Positions 1-7,712 of a DNA stretch of 64,000 nt are shown here, one piece after another. This DNA is from Silanimonas sp021297925 (GTDB lineage: Bacteria > Pseudomonadota > Gammaproteobacteria > Xanthomonadales > Xanthomonadaceae). The stretch's first letter is position 1, and each line of letters begins with the position of its first letter. The stretch covers positions 1 to 64,000 of the forward strand of contig JAPZTL010000010.1 in assembly GCA_027532825.1 (NCBI GenBank). The letters are read 5' to 3'. The translations under genes and the position numbers were made by a program. The notes below the pieces were generated by a model. That model saw only the letters and a program-made list of their open reading frames with translations. It searched no databases and was not told where the DNA came from.

Positions 1-569
1 TGCTGGCGAAGGGGCACGACCTGCCCGGCCTCACCCTCTCGGCGATCGTGTCGCTGGACGAGGGCCTGTTCTCGGCCGACGTCCGCGCCGGCGAGCGGAT
101 GGGGCAGCTGCTGGTGCAGGTGGCCGGCCGGGCCGGCCGGGGCGCGCGCCCCCGCGAGGTCTGGCTGCCGACCCACCAACCGGAACACCCGTGGCTGGCG
201 CTGCTGCTCTCGGGCGGCTACCCGGCGCTGGCCGCCGCCCTGCGGGCCGAGCGCGAGGCCGCCCGGCTGCCGCCCTACGCGCACTGGGCACTGGTGCGCG
301 CCGAAGCCCCGGTCGAGGCCGCGGCGACGGCGTTCCTCGGGGCGGTGGTAGACACGATCGCCGGCGGACCGGGCCTGTCGTGGTCGGGGCCGATGCCGGC
401 CCCGATGGCACGGCGCGCCGGTCGCGCGCGGGTCCAGTTGCTGCTGCAGGCGGAACAACGGCCACCCCTGCAGGCCGCGCTGGCCGCCGCGGTCCCCGGC
501 TGGTACGACCTGCCGGAGGCGCGGCGGGTGCGCTGGTCGCTCGACGTCGACCCGATCGACCTGCTCTAA
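1..569 (+). CDS. priA: Primosomal protein N' (replication restart helicase PriA), C-terminal part
   Basis: The reading frame is already open at the window edge (first full codon at nt 3), so only the last ~189 residues are visible. They contain the end of the superfamily 2 helicase core: LAKGHDLPGLTLSAIV, then DEGLFSADVRAGER and QVAGRAGRG (motifs V-VI), followed by the PriA-type C-terminal domain ending in DPIDLL. PriA recognises stalled forks and reloads the replisome; the family is ~730 residues. The zinc-binding region and ATPase motif I lie outside the window. The gene runs convergently into the next gene, with 19 nt between them. Identification rests on the helicase end motifs and is confident. 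Confidence 0.93.
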   Translation, partial: LAKGHDLPGLTLSAIVSLDEGLFSADVRAGERMGQLLVQVAGRAGRGARPREVWLPTHQPEHPWLALLLSGGYPALAAALRAEREAARLPPYAHWALVRAEAPVEAAATAFLGAVVDTIAGGPGLSWSGPMPAPMARRAGRARVQLLLQAEQRPPLQAALAAAVPGWYDLPEARRVRWSLDVDPIDLL

Positions 570-588
570 GCCGGGCGGGTTCGCCGCC

Positions 589-1044
589 TCAGTTCGCCGG
601 CGGCGGCAGACGGCCCTCGCTGAGCGCCTTCAGACGGTCGATGGTCGCCGAGTCCAGCTCGCGGACCTGGCCGTCCGGCAGGGTCAGGGTGGCGCTGCGG
701 AAGGCCTGCGTGGCGGGGTCCAGATCGATCCGCAGCGAACCCCGGCCCTTCTCGCCGGTGATGGCGTAGATCATCACGTGCTCACCCTTGGCCGTGGCTT
801 GGCCCATCGCCCCCCAGTCGAACCCGGCGTCCTGCAGAGGGCCGAAGTTCTCGGACACGGCCGGAACCCCGGCGAGGACGTCCTTGGTGGCCGAGCCCAG
901 CGCCTTGACGCCGAACCAGCCGATCGCGACGAGGGCGCCGCCGGCCAGCAGCAGCAGGATGAGGCAGCCGCCGAGGGCCCAGGGCCAGATCCGGCGCTTC
1001 GGCGCGGCGGCGGACGGAGACGGCGGCGGGAAGGGGGTGGACAT
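589..1044 (-). CDS. Hypothetical single-pass membrane protein
   Basis: This 151-residue protein has a short proline/serine-rich N-terminus, a basic patch (PKRR), one strong transmembrane segment at about residues 20-45 and a ~100-residue soluble domain that would lie outside the cytoplasm. The soluble part looks like a small alpha/beta fold with the motifs HVMIYAITGEKGRGSL and ATLTLPDGQVREL, similar in style to Coa1/DUF4878-type domains, but I do not recognise a family firmly. A GAGG stretch about 9 nt before the ATG could be the ribosome binding site. It is a single gene between priA and rpoH. Function unknown. Confidence 0.75.
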   Translation of the reverse strand: MSTPFPPPSPSAAAPKRRIWPWALGGCLILLLLAGGALVAIGWFGVKALGSATKDVLAGVPAVSENFGPLQDAGFDWGAMGQATAKGEHVMIYAITGEKGRGSLRIDLDPATQAFRSATLTLPDGQVRELDSATIDRLKALSEGRLPPPAN

Positions 1045-1133
1045 CGGGGACGGCCTCTTCTAGGGGGTGGAGAGCGGGAATGCTAGCAATCCCGCGCAAC
1101 GGCCGCGTCGCCGCCGGGTGCATTGCGGAAACG

Positions 1134-1159
1134 ACGACGGCGCCCGGAGGCGCCGTCGT
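1134..1159 (-). terminator. Stem-loop downstream of rpoH
   Basis: A perfect 11-bp stem (arms ACGACGGCGCC and GGCGCCGTCGT) closes a 4-nt loop and starts 26 nt after the rpoH stop codon. On the minus strand it is followed by TTTCC, a weak U-tract. It probably ends the rpoH transcript; the short tail makes it less than classical. Confidence 0.65.
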
Positions 1160-1184
1160 GGAACCGCCGCGCGGCCCGGCCGGG

Positions 1185-2048
<864 letters not shown>

Positions 2049-2079
2049 GGGGGACCCTCCAAGAGTCGTGGCCGGCAAT

Positions 2080-2106
2080 CTAGCACTCGCCTCCTACGAG
2101 TGCTAA
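2080..2106 (-). promoter_or_regulatory. CIRCE operator (HrcA binding site) in the rpoH control region
   Basis: On the rpoH strand the sequence reads TTAGCACTC, nine bases, GAGTGCTAG. The consensus CIRCE element is TTAGCACTC-N9-GAGTGCTAA, so 17 of 18 conserved positions match with exact spacing. HrcA, the known CIRCE repressor, is not encoded in this window. The element ends 31 nt upstream of the rpoH start codon and covers the spacer and -10 of the predicted sigma-E-type promoter, a position suited to repression. Confidence 0.85.
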
Positions 2107-2122
2107 GCGTGCCAAAAGTTCC
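2095..2122 (-). promoter_or_regulatory. Sigma-E (RpoE)-like promoter of rpoH
   Basis: On the minus strand GGAACTT (2122 to 2116) is separated by 16 bases from TCGTA (2099 to 2095). This matches the extracytoplasmic sigma-E pattern GGAACTT-N15-17-TCNNA known from enterobacteria and xanthomonads. Transcription would begin near 2088, giving a ~40-nt leader with a strong GGAGGG. E. coli rpoH also has a sigma-E promoter, which supports the reading. No start site has been measured here. Confidence 0.6.
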
Positions 2123-2153
2123 GCTGCGTTCCGACAGGGGAACGCCGGAGGCA

Positions 2154-2849
2154 CTAGGGGACAGGGAGACCCCAGTCGATCGGCGCCAGCCCCCGCCCCT
2201 GCAGCCAGCGGTTGGCCTTGCCGAAATGCCCGCAGCCGAGGAAGCCGCGATGCGCGGACAGCGGCGAGGGATGCGGGGCCTGCAGCACGCAGTGGCGCTG
2301 GCGGTCGATGATCGCCCCCTTCTTCTGGGCGTAGCTGCCCCAGAGCAGGAACACGAGGCCCTCGCGTTCGCGGCTCAGGGCCTCGATGGCGGCGTCGGTG
2401 AACCCCTCCCAGCCGCGGCCGGCATGGCTGCCGGCCCGGCCGTCCTCGACGCTGAGCACGGCGTTGAGCAGCAGCACGCCTTGGTCGGCCCACGCGCGCA
2501 GGCAGCCGTGCGACGGCACCGGCAGGCCGAGGTCGCGCTGGATCTCCTTGAAGATGTTCTGCAGCGAGGGCGGCACGGGCACGCCGGGCGGCACCGAGAA
2601 GCACAGGCCGTGGGCCTGCCCGGGGCCGTGGTAGGGGTCTTGGCCGAGGATCGCCACCTTGACCCGGTCGAAGGGGGTGGCGGCGAAGGCCGCGAACATC
2701 TCGCGTCCCGGCGGGTAGATCCGCTTGCCCGCCGCCTTCTCGGCACGCAGGAAGGCCGAGAGGGCCCGCATGTCCTCGCGCTGCATCCAGCCGCCCAAGC
2801 GGCGCTGCCACGAGGGCTCGAGGCCCCCGCCCGCCGGCTCAGCCGCCAT
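2154..2849 (-). CDS. ung: Uracil-DNA glycosylase
   Basis: Ung removes uracil from DNA as the first step of base excision repair. The 231-residue protein carries all family-1 motifs: GQDPYHGPGQAHGL at 69-82 (Asp71 activates water), LLLNAVLSV at 126-134 (Asn129 reads uracil) and HPSPLSAHRGF at 193-203 (His193 catalytic, plus the DNA-intercalation loop). I prefer the ATG giving MAAEPAGGG; an earlier in-frame start lies deeper in the upstream gene. The start overlaps the end of the double-receiver gene by 11 nt, so the two are probably cotranslated in the ftsE-ftsX run. Confidence 0.96.
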   Translation of the reverse strand: MAAEPAGGGLEPSWQRRLGGWMQREDMRALSAFLRAEKAAGKRIYPPGREMFAAFAATPFDRVKVAILGQDPYHGPGQAHGLCFSVPPGVPVPPSLQNIFKEIQRDLGLPVPSHGCLRAWADQGVLLLNAVLSVEDGRAGSHAGRGWEGFTDAAIEALSREREGLVFLLWGSYAQKKGAIIDRQRHCVLQAPHPSPLSAHRGFLGCGHFGKANRWLQGRGLAPIDWGLPVP

Positions 2850-3681
2850 GCCGCTCGCGGAGCATCCGGCCGACACGCAGCTGGAACAGCAACTTGGTCA
2901 CCAGCAGCCGCTCCTCGATGGGCTTGAGCACGAGGTCGTTGGCGCCGGCGCGCAGCAGCTCGGTCTGGTTCGCCGGATTGGCGTCGCCGGTCATGACCAG
3001 CACCGGCAGCTGGCCTTTCGGATAGCCGAAGTCGTTGCGGATGGCATGGACGAGTTCCTTGCCGGTCAGTTCGCCCTTCAGGTAGACGTCGGTCAGCACG
3101 ACGTCGACGCCGGGCACGCGGCCCTGCACCAGCGAGGACTCGAGGAAGGCGATGGCGTCCTCGACGCCGCTGCAGTGCATGACCTTGAGGCCGTGCTTCT
3201 CCAGCATGCGGCGCGTGGCGACCGCCACGACCTTGCTGTCCTCGACGTACAGCACCTCGCCGCCGGGCGCGCCCTCGGGCGCGACGTAGCCCTTGATGAA
3301 GGCGGCCAGCGCGGTGAAGCCGAGCGACTTGTCGAAGTAGTCGGTGACGTCGTCGGTGATCGAACGCGTCTCGAGGCGGTCCTGCACGTCGCCGGAGACG
3401 ACGATGATCGGGATGTAGGCCTGCGGGGTGTGCTCGCGCAGGTAGCGTGCCAGCTCGAGGCCGTCCATGTCGGGCAGGCGCAGCGCGGTGGTGACCAGGT
3501 GGATCGCGCCCTGCTGCAGCGCCAACTGGGCCTCGGCGCCGGTCTCGCAAAGCATGAGCTCGGCCTGCGGCAGTTGCTGGCGCAGCACGCCCTCGATCAT
3601 CTTGCGGACGACCTTCGAGCCGTCGACCACGAGGATCCGCGGCGTGGTGCTCTCGAAGGTGCGGAACGCGGGGGTGTTCAT
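2839..3681 (-). CDS. Double-receiver response regulator with a degenerate first receiver
   Basis: This 280-residue protein consists of two CheY-like receiver domains and no output domain. The second (about 142-262) is intact: acidic residues Glu146/Asp147, phospho-acceptor Asp198 in VVLTDVY, Thr231 and Lys253. The first (about 14-122) has Ala66 where the acceptor Asp should be (TTALRLPDMDG) and Gly21 in place of the second acidic residue, so it cannot be phosphorylated in the usual way; Lys119 remains. The start overlaps the ftsX stop by 4 nt (ATGA). The C-terminal LRVGRMLRERHGG may be a short helix for partner binding. The signalling partner is unknown; the tight coupling to ftsEX hints at a cell-division or envelope link. 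Confidence 0.9.
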   Translation of the reverse strand: MNTPAFRTFESTTPRILVVDGSKVVRKMIEGVLRQQLPQAELMLCETGAEAQLALQQGAIHLVTTALRLPDMDGLELARYLREHTPQAYIPIIVVSGDVQDRLETRSITDDVTDYFDKSLGFTALAAFIKGYVAPEGAPGGEVLYVEDSKVVAVATRRMLEKHGLKVMHCSGVEDAIAFLESSLVQGRVPGVDVVLTDVYLKGELTGKELVHAIRNDFGYPKGQLPVLVMTGDANPANQTELLRAGANDLVLKPIEERLLVTKLLFQLRVGRMLRERHGG

Positions 3682-4640
3682 CGGTCGGCCGGGCGAGGGG
3701 AACGCAGATAATGGCCCGCGGCCACCCGCGCGCCAAGCCAGCCGAGCGAAGCGCCGGCCGCGACGGTGGCGACCGAGCCGGCGATGCCGGCCCCCCGAAG
3801 CGCGATCGCCGCGCCGTAGCTGGCGGCAAGGGCGTCGAGCGGGTCGGCCAGCAGCAGTCCCGCGACGGCGGCGGCGGCCAGCGCCGCGAGGCCCGCCAGG
3901 GCCCCGTGCACCGCGCCCAGCCACAGCAGCGGCCGGCGGATGTCGGCGGCATCGGCGCCCAACAGCTGCAGCAGCGCGATCTCGTCGTGCCGGGAGGCCA
4001 GGTCGAGGCGCACCGTGTTACCGACCACGAGCAGGGCGCCGGCCGCCAGCAGCGTGGCGACGACGAGCAGCACCCGCTTCGCCAGCGCCAGCCAGGCGTC
4101 GAGCCGGGCCCGCCAGGCGGCATCGAACTGGACCGCCTCGACCCCCGCCTCGGCGGCAAGGACCTGCGCCAGCGACGCCGGCTCGCCGCGGGGTGACACC
4201 ACCAGCACCCAAGGCAGGGGGTTGCCGTCGAGCAGGTCGAGGCTGGCGGCGAGGTCGCTCATGCGCCGGAACTCGTCCAGCCCGTCCTGCGGGCTTCGCA
4301 GGGCGACAGCAGCGACGTCGTCCCGGGCCCGGAGGCGCACGGCGAGCGCCTCGGCGGCGGCGGCATCGCGGTCGGCGGCCAGGAACAGGCTGATCTCGCG
4401 CGAGGCCTCCAGCGTGCCGGCCAGCCGGGTGGCATTGGCCAAGGCGAGGCCGAGCAGCAGCGGCAGCAGCAGGGCAAGCGCAAGCACCGCCGTGGTGGCC
4501 CCGTTGGCGAACGGCGAGGCGCGCCAGCGCCCCCAGGCCAGCGCGGCGGCGCGGCGGTGGCCGCGCCCCCAGGCCGCGCCACCCGGGCCCTCGTACATGG
4601 CGCGGCGGGCGGCCGCGGGGCGGCTGCGGGCCCCGCTCAT
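3678..4640 (-). CDS. ftsX: Cell-division protein FtsX (permease-like subunit of FtsEX)
   Basis: FtsX is the membrane partner of FtsE; the complex sits at the septal ring and activates murein hydrolases through periplasmic partners. The 320-residue protein has the FtsX topology: cytoplasmic basic N-terminus, a transmembrane segment at about 50-70, a periplasmic domain of ~100 residues, then three transmembrane segments at about 190-215, 235-260 and 280-305. The conserved stretch SRHDEIALLQLLGAD precedes the last two. It overlaps ftsE by 4 nt upstream and the double-receiver gene by 4 nt downstream, so all three are translationally coupled. Confidence 0.93.
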   Translation of the reverse strand: MSGARSRPAAARRAMYEGPGGAAWGRGHRRAAALAWGRWRASPFANGATTAVLALALLLPLLLGLALANATRLAGTLEASREISLFLAADRDAAAAEALAVRLRARDDVAAVALRSPQDGLDEFRRMSDLAASLDLLDGNPLPWVLVVSPRGEPASLAQVLAAEAGVEAVQFDAAWRARLDAWLALAKRVLLVVATLLAAGALLVVGNTVRLDLASRHDEIALLQLLGADAADIRRPLLWLGAVHGALAGLAALAAAAVAGLLLADPLDALAASYGAAIALRGAGIAGSVATVAAGASLGWLGARVAAGHYLRSPRPADR

Positions 4641-5323
4641 GCGGCGAGGTCCTCGGCGGCGATGTCATCGACCAGGCGGCCGCGGTCGAGCACGAGCGTG
4701 CGGCGGCGGGTGCGCTTGATCAGCGCGAGGTCGTGGCTGGCGATGAGCACGGTGGTGCCCTCGTCCGGCAGCGACAGGAACAGGCCCATCACATCCGCGG
4801 CGAGCTGCGGGTCGAGGTTGCCGGTCGGCTCGTCGGCCACCAGCAGCACCGGGCGCCCGACCACCGCCCGGGCGATGCCCACGCGCTGCTGCTCGCCCGT
4901 CGAGAGCTGGGGCGGACGGGCGTCGAGCCGGTCACCCAGCCCGACGCGATCGAGCACGGCGCGGACGCGCGTCGCGATCTCGGCTTCCGCGGCGCCGGCG
5001 ATGCGCAGCGGCAGGGCGACGTTGTCGGCGATGCTCCACTGCGGCAACAGGCGATGGTCCTGGAAGACCACGCCGAGGCGGCGGCGGTAGCGCGCCACGT
5101 CGCGGCCGCGGATCGCCGCGAGGTTGCGGTCCTCCAGCAGCACGGCGCCGCGGTCCGGGCGCTCGGCGAGCTGCAGCAGCTTGAGCAGGGTGCTCTTGCC
5201 CGCCCCGGAATGGCCGGTGAGGAACACGACCTCGCCGGCCTCGACGTCGAAGCGCACGTCCTCCAGGGCGGACGCGCCGCCCGGGTAGGCCTTGCAGACG
5301 CCGTCGAGGCGCAGCAGGGGCAT
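4637..5323 (-). CDS. ftsE: Cell-division ATP-binding protein FtsE
   Basis: FtsE is the ATPase of the FtsEX complex. The 228-residue protein has Walker A GHSGAGKST (37-45), Q-loop VVFQDHRLLP (Gln88), ABC signature LSTGEQQ (140-146), Walker B VLLVADEP (159-166) and switch His in IASHDLALI. Length and the FtsE-type sequence around the Q-loop fit well. It is the first gene of the ftsE-ftsX-receiver-ung run. Only 2 nt separate it from the end of rhlB upstream, so rhlB and ftsEX may share a transcript. Confidence 0.95.
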   Translation of the reverse strand: MPLLRLDGVCKAYPGGASALEDVRFDVEAGEVVFLTGHSGAGKSTLLKLLQLAERPDRGAVLLEDRNLAAIRGRDVARYRRRLGVVFQDHRLLPQWSIADNVALPLRIAGAAEAEIATRVRAVLDRVGLGDRLDARPPQLSTGEQQRVGIARAVVGRPVLLVADEPTGNLDPQLAADVMGLFLSLPDEGTTVLIASHDLALIKRTRRRTLVLDRGRLVDDIAAEDLAA

Positions 5324-5325
5324 GG

Positions 5326-6987
5326 TCAGCCGCCGAACCAGCCCTTCACGCGGGCGGCCATGCGGGCGAAGAAGCTTTCCTTCGACACGCCGACCGGGCC
5401 GGCGGGCGCGGCCGGGGCGCCCGGAGCGCCGGCGGCCGGGACCTCGCCGCGCTCGCCGCGCGGCTTGCGGCGGCGGCGACGGCGGCGGCGCTCGGCCTCG
5501 GCCGGGCTCTCGGCGGCGTTCGGCACGGCCTCGGCCGGCGTCGCAACGGCCGCCTCGCCCTCGGGCTTGGGCGCGCGCTCGGGGCGCGGGCCCCGCTCGC
5601 CCTCGGCACGCGGAGGACGCGGGCCACGGTCGCCGCGGCCATCATCGCGCCCTTCGCGACGCGGACCGCCGCTGCGGCCACCACCGCCCCGGCCACCGCG
5701 GCCGTGCTTGGCGTCCTTCTCGGCCATCTCGGCGCGGGCCTCGCGGAAGATGTCGCTGACGCGCTCGACCGGCTCGGCGCCTTCCGGCAGGGCCTCGCGC
5801 TCCGGGCGCGGCAGGGCGGTCAGCAGGTCGGTGGTGACGGCCTCGACCGGGATCTTCTGCTCGATGTAGGCCTCGACCGCCGGCAGGTGCTGCGCGTACA
5901 GCTCGCAGGCGAAGGTGATCGCGTCGCCCTCGGCGCCGAGGCGCGCGGTGCGGCCGATGCGGTGCACGTAGTCCTCGGCCTCGAACGGCAGGTCGAAGTT
6001 GTAGACATGGCTGACGCCATCGATATGCAGGCCGCGCGCGGCCACGTCGGTGGCGACGAGGATCTCGAGCTCGCGGCGCTGGAACTTCGCCAGCAGGCTC
6101 TGGCGCTTCTTCTGCGGCACGTCGCCGCTGAGCACGCCGACGAGGTAGCCGCCGCGCTCCAGCGCGCGGCCGACGCGCTCGACCATCGCCTTGGTGTTGA
6201 CGAACACCATGGTGCGGTTGCCCGGGCTGCGCGAGAGAAGCCCCAGCAGCAGCGGGATCTTCTCGTCGTTGGCCGGGAAGTAGATCTTCTGCCGGACGCG
6301 GGCGGCGGTGACCGTCTCGGTCTCGACCACCAGCTTCTCCGGCTCGTTCATGTGCTCGTAGGCCAGCTCGAGCACGCGGTGGCTGAGCGTGGCCGAGAAC
6401 AGCAGGGTCTGGCGTTCGGTGCGCGCCGGCAGGCGCCGCAGCAGGAAGCGCAGGTCCTTGATGAAGCCGAGGTCGAACATGCGGTCGGCCTCGTCGAGGA
6501 TGCAGACCTCGCAGGCGTGCAGGCTGACCACGTGCTGCTTCACGTAGTCGATCAGGCGGCCCGGCGTGGCGATGATCACGTCGGTGCCGGCCTGCAGCTG
6601 TTCGCGCTGCTTGTCGTAGTCGACGCCGCCGTAGACCAGCGTGTAGCGCAGGCCGAGGGCGCTGCCGAACTTCAGCGCGTCCTTGTGGATCTGGATCGCG
6701 AGCTCACGGGTCGGGGCGAGGATCAGGGCGCGCGGGTCGGCGTCCTTGCGGTTGGCGAGCGCCGGGCGCGTCAGCAGGCGGTTCACCATGCTCACCAGGA
6801 AGGCGAGCGTCTTGCCGGTGCCGGTCTGGGCCTGGCCGGCGACGTCGCGGCCGGCGAGGGAGACCGGGAAGGTGAGGGCTTGGATGGGGGTGCAGCGGGA
6901 GAATCCGGCGGCTTCGAGGCCGGCCATGAGGGCCGGGTGAAGATCGAAGCTGGCCAAGGTGACGTCGGTCAGCGGTTTGTCGCTCAT
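5326..6987 (-). CDS. rhlB: ATP-dependent RNA helicase RhlB (DEAD-box)
   Basis: RhlB unwinds RNA, often with the degradosome. The 553-residue protein starts MSDKPLTDVTLASFDLHP and shows the Q-motif region, motif I AQTGTGKT (53-60), Ia PTREL (92-96), DEAD (165-168), SAT (198-200) and VI HRIGRTAR. Residues ~440-553 form a disordered, glycine/arginine-rich then Arg/Pro/Glu-rich tail (for example GRGGRGGGGRSGG), longer than in the ~420-residue E. coli protein. The start has AGGGA a few bases upstream. It is divergent from trxA-rho. The tail probably binds RNA or partners; this is inference. Confidence 0.93.
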   Translation of the reverse strand: MSDKPLTDVTLASFDLHPALMAGLEAAGFSRCTPIQALTFPVSLAGRDVAGQAQTGTGKTLAFLVSMVNRLLTRPALANRKDADPRALILAPTRELAIQIHKDALKFGSALGLRYTLVYGGVDYDKQREQLQAGTDVIIATPGRLIDYVKQHVVSLHACEVCILDEADRMFDLGFIKDLRFLLRRLPARTERQTLLFSATLSHRVLELAYEHMNEPEKLVVETETVTAARVRQKIYFPANDEKIPLLLGLLSRSPGNRTMVFVNTKAMVERVGRALERGGYLVGVLSGDVPQKKRQSLLAKFQRRELEILVATDVAARGLHIDGVSHVYNFDLPFEAEDYVHRIGRTARLGAEGDAITFACELYAQHLPAVEAYIEQKIPVEAVTTDLLTALPRPEREALPEGAEPVERVSDIFREARAEMAEKDAKHGRGGRGGGGRSGGPRREGRDDGRGDRGPRPPRAEGERGPRPERAPKPEGEAAVATPAEAVPNAAESPAEAERRRRRRRRKPRGERGEVPAAGAPGAPAAPAGPVGVSKESFFARMAARVKGWFGG

Positions 6988-7173
6988 GGGGTCCCTGGGG
7001 TGGAGGCGGCGGCGGGGCGCCGGCGCGGGTTTCGGGCTTGCGCCCGCTTCGGGCGGGATCGCACACTGCCCGCCGCCCTGTCCGGCGGCACCCCGCGCTT
7101 GCATTCCGAGCTGGGGGCACCCAAGTGTAGCAGCGCCTGCCGGGCCCGCCCCGGCCCCAGCCGAGGATTCCCC

Positions 7174-7500
7174 ATGAGCGACACGATCTCCCACGTCGGC
7201 GATGCCGACTTCGCCTCCCAGGTGCTCGGCAGCGACGTGCCGGTGCTGGTCGATTTCTGGGCGGAATGGTGCGGCCCCTGCAAGGCCATCGCGCCGCTGC
7301 TGGACGACGTGGCCAAGGCCTACGCCGGCAAGGTCAAGGTGGTGAAGGTCAACATCGACGAGAACCCGCAGACGCCGCGCCAGTACGCGGTCCGCGGCAT
7401 CCCCACGCTGATGCTGTTCAAGGGCGGCAAGGTCGCCGGCACGCAGGTCGGCCTGGTCGGCAAGCCGCAGCTCGCCGCCTTCATCGACAAGGGCCTCTGA
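7174..7500 (+). CDS. trxA: Thioredoxin
   Basis: This is a 108-residue cytoplasmic disulfide reductase with the canonical active site WCGPC (Trp32, Cys33, Cys36), the DFWAEW strand before it and the cis-proline loop GIPTLMLFKGG. Its length is typical of thioredoxin 1. The start follows GAGGATTCCCC. The same bases CGAGGATTCCC precede the rho start at the same distance. Placement just upstream of rho matches trxA-rho linkage in many gammaproteobacteria; the 212-nt gap leaves room for a separate rho promoter. Confidence 0.97.
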   Translation: MSDTISHVGDADFASQVLGSDVPVLVDFWAEWCGPCKAIAPLLDDVAKAYAGKVKVVKVNIDENPQTPRQYAVRGIPTLMLFKGGKVAGTQVGLVGKPQLAAFIDKGL

Positions 7501-7712
7501 GCCCGCCCCGCGCGGGCGCCGCGCCAGCCCCTCCGGTGGCCGCGCCCCGCTGAACGTTCCGCCCCTGCTCCCGCCGCCCCGGGCTTGCCGCCGCGGGCCG
7601 GCCGGGTGTAGGGTGCCGGCGACTCTGCGGCCGCGACGCTCGCCGACGCCTGCCCGCACACCCTTCCCGCTCATCCCCTGAGTGCTGCCACTCGCAATCG
7701 CGAGGATTCCCT

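Noticed and set aside
2049..2078. Ten-codon longer start for RpoH
   Set aside because: The strong GGAGGG is placed for the downstream ATG and would lie inside the coding region of the longer form.
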